DNA of 64,000 nt from Polynucleobacter sp. VK25 (GTDB lineage: Bacteria > Pseudomonadota > Gammaproteobacteria > Burkholderiales > Burkholderiaceae): NCBI RefSeq assembly GCF_018687355.1, contig NZ_CP061288.1, positions 940,144 through 1,004,143 on the forward strand, in the 5' to 3' direction. Below are positions 57,638 through 64,000 of this stretch, one piece after another (position 1 is the first letter of the stretch; every line of letters begins with the position of its first letter). A program made the translations under genes and the position numbers. Under the pieces are notes generated by a model that made no database searches, was not told where the DNA came from, and saw only the letters and a list, made by a program, of their open reading frames with translations.

Positions 57638-60600
57638 CCTTATCCGAATTATGTATTCGGCGTCCTGTGATGACAGTGTTGCTTTCTATAGCAACCGTTA
57701 TCGCTGGTACAGTCGCCTACTTTAAAATCCCTGTTGCCGCTCTACCTAGCTTTAATACACCCATTATTTCGGTTAGCGCCTCACTGCCGGGAGCCTCTCC
57801 TGAAAATATGGCATCGGCTGTTGCACTCCCCCTTGAAAAAGAATTTTCGACTATTGACGGTATTACTGTTATTAGCTCAGTGAATTCGCTGGGTAGTACT
57901 AGCATCACATTGGAATTTAATAACAATCGCGATATTGATAAAGCGGCCGTTGACGTTCAGGCAGCTTTATTAAGGGCTCAAAGACGCTTACCGATTGAAA
58001 TGACGGTACCGCCTTCATACCGCAAGGTTAATCCAGCGGATACACCCGTCTTGGTAGTGCGTATGAACTCGCCATCCGTGAGCCTTTCAGAGCTTAATGC
58101 ATACGCAGAGAACCTACTATCACCAAACCTTTCCACTATCAGCGGAGTGGCGCAAGTTCTTGTGTATGGAGCAAAACGTTACGCAGTGAGAATTCGCGTT
58201 CATCCGGATGCTCTGGGTAACCGCAACCTCACCATGGACGATGTTGCGAATGCAGTCAACAAAGCAAACTCCAATAGCCCTGTAGGGGTACTTGATGGAC
58301 CGCGCCAATCCATCACGATTTATGCCAACCCGCAACTTGTAAGACCTGAAGAATTTGGTAACTTAATCATCAGCCAAAAAAATGGTTTGCCGATCTATTT
58401 AAAAGATGTGGCTGATGTTATCGAGAGTTACGAAGATGTAAAGAGTTTTGCAAGCGCAAATGGTGAAAGATCAATTGCTATTGCAATCTTGCGTCAGCCA
58501 AATGCCAATACCGTTGAGGTGGTGAATTCAATTAAGGAACTATTGCCTGAGCTGCAAAAGCAGATGCCGGGCTCTATTAAGTTGCAGTTACTGAATGACC
58601 GCTCACTATCTATTATTGAAGCGATCCATGATGTAAACCTCACCTTAGCGCTTACGGTTTTACTCGTAGTTTTAGTAATCTTCCTGTTCCTAAAACACGC
58701 ATCTGCAACCTTAATTCCATCAGTAAGCTTACCGATATCACTGATTGGTGCGTTCTTCCTACTTTATTTCTTGGGTTACAGCCTAGACAATATCTCCCTA
58801 CTCGGCATCACACTAGCCGTTGGTCTGGTAGTGGATGATGCGATTGTGGTGCTTGAAAATATCATGCGCTACATTGAAGAAGGTATGGATCCACTTAAGG
58901 CCTCCCTCAAAGGAAGTAAAGAGGTTGGCTTTACGATTATTTCCATTTCGATCTCTCTGGTGGCAGTATTCATACCGCTATTTTTCATGGCAGGCCCTAT
59001 AGGCCTCCTATTTAGAGAATTTGCAGTAGTTGTGTCACTGTCAATTTTTGTATCAGCGATTGTTTCGCTCACAGTTGTACCAATGCTCTGCAGCCGCTTC
59101 CTGCCAAAGCCGGGGGTGCACGCCAAGGAATATGCCATCAACAAGAAATTTGATCGTTTCTTTGACTGGATGCTTAAAACTTATGTTCATTATTTGGACA
59201 TCGCACTGCGAAACAGAAAGTTTGTGCTCTGGGGCGCTATCTCTACATTTGTAATCACTATTTTCTTGTTTGTTACGAGTCCCAAAGGATTCTTTCCTGA
59301 AGAGGATATTGGACAAATCCAAGCCACTACAGAAGCTTCTGAAGATATCTCCTTTACATCAATGCTAAAGCTGCAGGATCAAGCGGCAGAAATAGTTAGC
59401 GCCGATCCTAATGTAGAAAGCTCTATTTCGGTCGTGGGCGGCGGATCTAGCGCATCGGGTAAAAATACCGGACGTATTTTTATCATCCTAAAACCAAAAA
59501 GTGACCGCGCCAAAATGGCTAAGGTGATGGAAGGATTGCGAAATAAATTCAAAGAGATCCCAGGGCTTCAGGTTTATATGCGCCCTGTTCAAAACTTACA
59601 GCTTGGTGGTCGCACCAGTAAGAGTCGCTACCAATTTACCCTGCAGAGCGTTGGCTTTGAGGGTGTAAATGAGTGGGCCGACAAATTGATGCAAAAAATG
59701 CGTGCTGATCCCATATTTAGGGATGTTACTAGCGATTCTCAATTAAAAGGTCTCAACGTGAAGATTGATATTGATAGAGAAAAAGCTGCGAGCGCAGGCG
59801 TCACAATATCCGATATCAGATCTGCACTTTATTCCTCGTATGGTGAGAAACAGGTCTCCACTATTTATACTCCAGTGAATACCTATTACGTTATTCTCGA
59901 GGCTGCAGAGGAAGATCGGCAATACGAAACTGATCTTAATAAGATTTTTGTTCGCGGCAGAGCAACCGATAAATTAATTCCCCTATCTAGTATTGCTACC
60001 TTTGTGCGTTCTGTTGGTCCTACTGCCGTGAATCATCAAGGTCAAATTCCCGCGGTGACACTTTCCTTTAACTTAGCGCCAGACGTCTTCCTTGGTGATG
60101 CAACCAAAAAGATAGAGGAATACATCAAAGAAATTAATCTGCCACCTTCAATCATCACAAGCTATGGTGGCGATGCTGCTGTGTTTAAGAACAATCAATC
60201 GGGGCAAGTTATCCTGATTTTGACTGCCCTTGGGGTGATCTACATTTTGCTGGGTGTACTGTATGAAAGCTACATTCACCCACTCACGATCTTGGCCGGC
60301 TTGCCATCCGCTGCTATTGGCGCAATTTTAGCCCTCAGAATATTTGGTTTTGAGTTAACAGTTATTGCCTCGATTGGTATTTTGTTATTAATCGGTATTG
60401 TTAAAAAGAATGCAATTCTGATGATCGACTTTGCCCTTGATGCTCAGCGTAATCAAGGTATGACTCCTGAAAAAGCAATTCGTGAAGCTTGTGTATTGCG
60501 GTTCCGCCCAATCATGATGACCACATTTGCGGCTCTCATGGGTGCACTCCCCATTGCATTCGGTCTTGGCGCTGGTGCAGAATTACGACAACCACTAGGC

Positions 60601-60735
60601 ATCAGCGTTGCGGGTGGCTTGATTTTTTCTCAATTTGTAACCCTGATCATTACACCGGTGATTTACCTCTATTTGGATAAATATGCGGGTAATGGCCCGA
60701 TGGAAATTCCACCTGCTGTTTTAGAGGGAACCTAA
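57634..60735 (+). CDS. RND efflux inner-membrane pump (MdtB/MdtC-like)
   Basis: The 1033-aa proton-driven exporter has 12 membrane helices and two large periplasmic loops. TM4 carries the proton-relay pair in GLVVDDAIVVLENI (about 403-416), and the HAE1-family motif GIVKKNAILMIDFAL is in TM10-11. It resembles multidrug pumps of the MdtB/MdtC and MexF type more than heavy-metal pumps. No outer-membrane factor is adjacent, so it must borrow one. The stop overlaps the dnaQ ATG (TAATG). Confidence 0.92.
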   Translation: MTLSELCIRRPVMTVLLSIATVIAGTVAYFKIPVAALPSFNTPIISVSASLPGASPENMASAVALPLEKEFSTIDGITVISSVNSLGSTSITLEFNNNRDIDKAAVDVQAALLRAQRRLPIEMTVPPSYRKVNPADTPVLVVRMNSPSVSLSELNAYAENLLSPNLSTISGVAQVLVYGAKRYAVRIRVHPDALGNRNLTMDDVANAVNKANSNSPVGVLDGPRQSITIYANPQLVRPEEFGNLIISQKNGLPIYLKDVADVIESYEDVKSFASANGERSIAIAILRQPNANTVEVVNSIKELLPELQKQMPGSIKLQLLNDRSLSIIEAIHDVNLTLALTVLLVVLVIFLFLKHASATLIPSVSLPISLIGAFFLLYFLGYSLDNISLLGITLAVGLVVDDAIVVLENIMRYIEEGMDPLKASLKGSKEVGFTIISISISLVAVFIPLFFMAGPIGLLFREFAVVVSLSIFVSAIVSLTVVPMLCSRFLPKPGVHAKEYAINKKFDRFFDWMLKTYVHYLDIALRNRKFVLWGAISTFVITIFLFVTSPKGFFPEEDIGQIQATTEASEDISFTSMLKLQDQAAEIVSADPNVESSISVVGGGSSASGKNTGRIFIILKPKSDRAKMAKVMEGLRNKFKEIPGLQVYMRPVQNLQLGGRTSKSRYQFTLQSVGFEGVNEWADKLMQKMRADPIFRDVTSDSQLKGLNVKIDIDREKAASAGVTISDIRSALYSSYGEKQVSTIYTPVNTYYVILEAAEEDRQYETDLNKIFVRGRATDKLIPLSSIATFVRSVGPTAVNHQGQIPAVTLSFNLAPDVFLGDATKKIEEYIKEINLPPSIITSYGGDAAVFKNNQSGQVILILTALGVIYILLGVLYESYIHPLTILAGLPSAAIGAILALRIFGFELTVIASIGILLLIGIVKKNAILMIDFALDAQRNQGMTPEKAIREACVLRFRPIMMTTFAALMGALPIAFGLGAGAELRQPLGISVAGGLIFSQFVTLIITPVIYLYLDKYAGNGPMEIPPAVLEGT

Positions 60736-61433
60736 TGCGTCAAGTTATTCTCGATACTGAAACAACCGGTCTAAATCCAGCTACTGGAGATCGGATTATT
60801 GAAATTGGTTGCGTTGAAATGGTGGGCCGTCGCTTAACCGATAGGACCTTTCACTACTACATCAATCCAGAGCGTGATATCGATGCCGGAGCATTTGCAG
60901 TTCACGGTCTTTCAAGAGAATTTTTATCCGATAAACCGGTCTTTGCAAATATTGTTGAACAGTTGATTGAGTTTGTTGATGGCGCTGAAGTTGTGATTCA
61001 TAACGCAGCGTTCGACTTGGGATTTTTAGATAATGAGTTTGCTTTACTTAAGCGTCCACCATTCCGCAATTTAGCCTCGAAGGTGACTGACACCCTGCTT
61101 GATGCTCGTCAAATGTTCCCCGGTAAGAGAAATTCCTTGGATGCATTATGTGAGCGTTTCTCTATCAGCAATAAGCACCGCACTTTGCACGGCGCCTTAC
61201 TAGATGCGCAACTATTGGCTGAAGTTTATGTAGCAATGACTAGAGGCCAAGAAGACCTCTCCATTGATCTGATTGATTACACAGTCGGCGCCGACTCTAC
61301 AGGTCATACCAAGGCCCTGCCAAGCAATCTCAAGGTATTTGCAGCAAGCAATGACGACCTACAGGATCATTTAAAAGTCTTAGCCGAAATCACCAAAGGA
61401 TGTAAAAGTGGCGCTGTATGGAGTGAAGCCTAG
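60735..61433 (+). CDS. dnaQ: DNA polymerase III epsilon subunit (3'-5' proofreading exonuclease)
   Basis: Epsilon proofreads for the replicative polymerase. The 232-aa DEDDh exonuclease has Asp7/Glu9 (ILDTETTGLN), Asp94 (HNAAFDLGFLD), and His152/Asp157 (LHGALLDAQLLAEVY). The last ~40 residues hold the alpha-binding tail. Its ATG overlaps the RND pump stop (TAATG), so translation is probably coupled to an efflux operon. Its TAG shares CTAG (61430-61433) with the convergent gene. Confidence 0.96.
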   Translation: MRQVILDTETTGLNPATGDRIIEIGCVEMVGRRLTDRTFHYYINPERDIDAGAFAVHGLSREFLSDKPVFANIVEQLIEFVDGAEVVIHNAAFDLGFLDNEFALLKRPPFRNLASKVTDTLLDARQMFPGKRNSLDALCERFSISNKHRTLHGALLDAQLLAEVYVAMTRGQEDLSIDLIDYTVGADSTGHTKALPSNLKVFAASNDDLQDHLKVLAEITKGCKSGAVWSEA

Positions 61434-63493
61434 CCTTTATTAGGCTTTATGAAGTCTGTATATAGAGCCTCCAAATCCCTTACATATTGTTTGCTATCAA
61501 ACAATGGACTAGTTTTACGATTCGATTTAATTTTGCTTTTCAACTCGTTAAGCAAATCAGGGTCTTTAGCAATCCTAAGCGCTAAATTAAAGTACTCATC
61601 CAGTGAATTGGTGATCATGCAATCCATGCCTAATGCATGATTTTGACTGGCGGCCACCCTACCTGCAAAAGTTTGTCCCATTAGCGTTAATACCGGAACA
61701 CCCACCCACAAAGCATCGGCAGCTGTTGCATGAGCATTGTATTTAGGCGTATCAAGAAAGAGGTTTATCAGCCTCAGTCTACTTAAGTGCATCTTGCGTT
61801 CAAGAGCAAATCGCGCAAAGATAATTCTATTAGGATCAACACCGGCCGCCACAGCAAAGGCCTTTAGATTATCAATCGCAATATCAGAAGGCCTAGATAG
61901 CCAAAGAACACTATCGGGGACTTGCTCTAACAAATCCATCCAAACTGAAAAAATTTCTGGAGTGATCTTATATGCATTATTAAAGCTGCCAAATATAAAG
62001 CCACTTTCTGGCAATCCTTCTGACATTCTGCTGGGGATATCACCTAATTCTTCTATTGAAATAGTGGTATCTACAGGAAAGAAGCTATTCGGCAAATTAG
62101 AAATCTGTTCAACATAAAAATTTTGGTGCTCAGGAGGAACAACGACCTCATCAGCGATTAGATAATTAAAGTAATCGGCCCCTAAGGTACCTGGATATCC
62201 AAGATAGTTAACCTGAACAGGAGCTACTCTAGATGCAAAAATATTTGTTCTAGCTCCTGAGGTATGTCCATTAAGATCAATAGCAATATCTATATTTTGT
62301 TTTCTAACCAAATCAATGGCCTCAGCATCATCCATAGAAAACAAGTTGAAAGTATGGTCAAAGGCCTTTGTTAGGGCCTGCTCAACCTCATCATTGGATG
62401 ATTGATTTAAGAAAAATCCGAATAATTCAAATTTTTCCCGGTCATGGAGTTTGACAATATTCTGCATCAAAATTCCAACGGGGTGAATCTTAAAGTCAGA
62501 GGAAAAATATCCAATTCTTATTTTCCTATTACCTGCTTCTTCCACCCTATTTCTAAACCCATCTTGTGGGGGATGAATATTTCTCACATACTCCATTGCG
62601 CACTGCTTTTGCAGTTCGATACTTGCGCCTGACTGGAGTAGGCGAAATGGACTTGATGAGGGTTTGTTTTGATGTACTAGTGAATGGAGCTGATCGGCAG
62701 AAGGAGCTTCATCACTCCATGTGCATGCGTCTAATTTTCCAGCAACTATCTCGCCAATTAAATAGGGTTGCTCTGGCTTGAGTAAAAATGCTTGTTGATA
62801 TATTTTGTAGGCCTCGGCATGAAACTTTAGCGCCAATAATGTTTTACTGTAATCTAGCATGGCCTCAACATTATTGGGGTGAATGGCGAGCGCCCTCTCA
62901 TGAGCAAGTTTAGACTCCTGGAGGCGGCCCAATGAAAATAAAGTATTGCCATAATGCGTCCAGCCGATAGCAATCCCTTGGTTAAGACTCAACGCTTTCT
63001 CGTGATACTCAAGCGCTTTGTTATGGTTATTTAATGCGGAATATAAATTCGCTAAATTTGACCAAGCCAGAAAATGATTCGGATCTATCGTAAGCGCTTT
63101 TTCAAATAATAGTAACGCTTTATCGTATTGCTTAAGCTTTAATAGGCATGATGCATGGTCGGTCAGAATGTAAGCATTGTTTGGATTTAGCTCTTGTAAT
63201 TTTTTATAAGTTTTTGCTGCATCCTCAAAAAGGTCAGCGCTAAATTGTGCTTTGGCTAGATTGTTCAGAATCTCTGAGTTTTTGGGCTCTATTTTTGACG
63301 CTCTTCGCAAAGGGTCTATCGATTCAAGGGTCTTGCCTTGCATAGCAAAAGAGAGGCCCAATATTTGCAAGGCGATAGATTCTTTTGGATTTGCTTTAAG
63401 AATAGAAAGTGCAGTTCGCTGCGCAGCAGCGAAGTTCTGCGCCTCGAACTCAGTCAGTATTTGACGAATTAAAGGCGCATAAAATGGTTGCAT
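61430..63493 (-). CDS. TPR protein with O-GlcNAc-transferase-like (SPINDLY) domain
   Basis: The 687-aa protein has about six or seven TPRs (residues ~5-245), then a glycosyltransferase-41 domain (about 325-685). Motifs include IRIGYFSSDFKIHPVG, DLNGHTSGAR (His410), VNYLGYPGTLGADY, FGSFNNAYKI (Lys509) and FLDTPKYNAHATAADALW, matching bacterial OGT/SPINDLY-like enzymes. These add GlcNAc or other sugars to proteins; bacterial targets are mostly unknown, with adhesins or flagellin as examples. Codon use looks more AT-rich than neighbours. No obvious acceptor gene is nearby. Confidence 0.85.
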   Translation of the reverse strand: MQPFYAPLIRQILTEFEAQNFAAAQRTALSILKANPKESIALQILGLSFAMQGKTLESIDPLRRASKIEPKNSEILNNLAKAQFSADLFEDAAKTYKKLQELNPNNAYILTDHASCLLKLKQYDKALLLFEKALTIDPNHFLAWSNLANLYSALNNHNKALEYHEKALSLNQGIAIGWTHYGNTLFSLGRLQESKLAHERALAIHPNNVEAMLDYSKTLLALKFHAEAYKIYQQAFLLKPEQPYLIGEIVAGKLDACTWSDEAPSADQLHSLVHQNKPSSSPFRLLQSGASIELQKQCAMEYVRNIHPPQDGFRNRVEEAGNRKIRIGYFSSDFKIHPVGILMQNIVKLHDREKFELFGFFLNQSSNDEVEQALTKAFDHTFNLFSMDDAEAIDLVRKQNIDIAIDLNGHTSGARTNIFASRVAPVQVNYLGYPGTLGADYFNYLIADEVVVPPEHQNFYVEQISNLPNSFFPVDTTISIEELGDIPSRMSEGLPESGFIFGSFNNAYKITPEIFSVWMDLLEQVPDSVLWLSRPSDIAIDNLKAFAVAAGVDPNRIIFARFALERKMHLSRLRLINLFLDTPKYNAHATAADALWVGVPVLTLMGQTFAGRVAASQNHALGMDCMITNSLDEYFNLALRIAKDPDLLNELKSKIKSNRKTSPLFDSKQYVRDLEALYTDFIKPNKG

Positions 63494-63508
63494 ATTGGAT
63501 CTAAAACT

Positions 63509-64000
63509 CTAGATTGCTGCAGCAATCGCCTTACCCAAATCATCTGTTTTTGCAGTGCCACCTAAATCTGGCGTAAGGGGCGCATGCCCCGGTCCAGATG
63601 ACAAGACTTTTTCAATTGCTGTAAAAATTGCTTTGCCAGCCTCTGGATAACCCAGGTGATCCAACATCATCGCCCCACTCCAAATCTGTCCAATCGGGTT
63701 AGCAATCATTTTCCCGAAGATGTCAGGCGCCGATCCATGAACGGGTTCAAACAGAGATGGAAATTTGCCCTCAGGATTGATGCTGCCTGATGGAGCAACC
63801 GCAATTGTGCCGGTACAGGCAGGACCCAAATCAGACAAAATATCTCCGAATAAGTTGCTTGCAACAACAACATCAAAACGATCAGGGTTCATAACAAAGT
63901 GTGCCGCCAGGATGTCGATATGGTATTTATCGGTTCTTACGTCTGCAAACTTCTTGGACATTGCTTCAACACGCTCATCCCAATAAGGCATAGTAATGGC
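63509..64000 (-). CDS. Isopropylmalate/isocitrate-dehydrogenase-family enzyme, C-terminal part (tartrate/D-malate dehydrogenase-like)
   Basis: The gene runs off the right edge; the frame stays open past the first internal ATG (63991) with AIT before MPYWDERV. The visible ~164 residues hold the metal-binding FDVVVASNLFGDILSDLGPA, GTIAVAPSGSINPEG, the NAD-binding FEPVHGSAPDIFGKMIANP, and end in TPDLGGTAKT. The MPYWDERV stretch and SGSINPE fit the tartrate/D-malate dehydrogenase (TtuC/DmlA) branch better than LeuB or Icd. The N-terminus is missing, so the substrate cannot be fixed. It lies 15 nt upstream of the OGT-like gene. Confidence 0.85.
   Translation of the reverse strand, partial: AITMPYWDERVEAMSKKFADVRTDKYHIDILAAHFVMNPDRFDVVVASNLFGDILSDLGPACTGTIAVAPSGSINPEGKFPSLFEPVHGSAPDIFGKMIANPIGQIWSGAMMLDHLGYPEAGKAIFTAIEKVLSSGPGHAPLTPDLGGTAKTDDLGKAIAAAI

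Noticed and set aside
61737..62117. 126-aa plus-strand frame opposite the OGT-like gene
   Set aside because: Antisense to conserved glycosyltransferase motifs; no start signals.

Overview
The window is a dense stretch of ordinary-looking bacterial core genome. I see no rRNA operon, insertion sequence, integrase, prophage block or CRISPR array. Gene content and order (pyrG-kdsA-eno-ftsB; rlmE-ftsH-folP-glmM; carA-carB-greA; mltG-tmk-holB-tatD; mltD-gloB/methyltransferase-rnhA...dnaQ), moderate GC and very short intergenic gaps suggest a betaproteobacterium of the Burkholderiales with a compact genome. Polynucleobacter is my best guess; the genus is inference.

Layout. 1-3.2 kb: end of an unknown gene, acnB with its promoter and an 18-bp palindrome, and a 62-aa superinfection-immunity-like membrane protein. 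3.3-7.5 kb: pyrG-kdsA-eno-ftsB. 7.5-10.4 kb: hslO divergent from gltX, then a tRNA-Ala/Glu/Asp cluster. 10.4-18.7 kb: hydrolases, a DUF4118 membrane protein, a duplicated-domain periplasmic protein, the hyi-glxR glyoxylate pair, an HNH nuclease, a DUF3108 protein with no conventional start codon, a potassium-channel-like protein and an ankyrin protein. 17.9-21.5 kb: mltG-tmk-holB-tatD (minus strand). 21.6-33.8 kb: ygfZ, NRDE protein, thioesterase, selO, msrB, yciB, bolA, parvulin, MFS transporter, aroC, CBS protein, YihY, wrbA, DUF2069 and a GlcD-type flavoprotein. 33.8-39.3 kb: small orphan gene, a haloacetate dehalogenase candidate, an EF-hand protein and two lipoproteins, tRNA-Pro and tRNA-Arg, and a ZnuD-like TonB receptor with a small partner. 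39.3-50.5 kb: glmM, folP, ftsH, rlmE, yhbY, greA, carB, carA. 50.8-64 kb: prpE, mltD, gloB, methyltransferase, rnhA, an RND efflux pair, dnaQ, a TPR/O-GlcNAc-transferase-like protein, and the end of a decarboxylating dehydrogenase cut by the window edge.

How the genes work together. Most are housekeeping: TCA cycle (acnB), pyrimidine and carbamoyl phosphate synthesis (pyrG, carAB), envelope building (kdsA, glmM, mltG, mltD, ftsB), translation (gltX, tRNAs, rlmE, yhbY), replication and repair (holB, tmk, rnhA, dnaQ) and proteostasis (ftsH, hslO, parvulin). Accessory functions are small: glyoxylate salvage (hyi-glxR), propionate activation (prpE), possible defluorination, zinc uptake and multidrug efflux.

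I did not find an obviously new multi-gene system. The most notable items are: the palindrome over the acnB promoter; a DUF3108 gene that appears to start at CTG inside the stop of the upstream HNH gene; an RND efflux operon wedged between rnhA and dnaQ and coupled to dnaQ by a TAATG overlap; two convergent gene pairs that take both stop codons from one CTAG; and a dehalogenase candidate with the full fluoroacetate-dehalogenase residue set.
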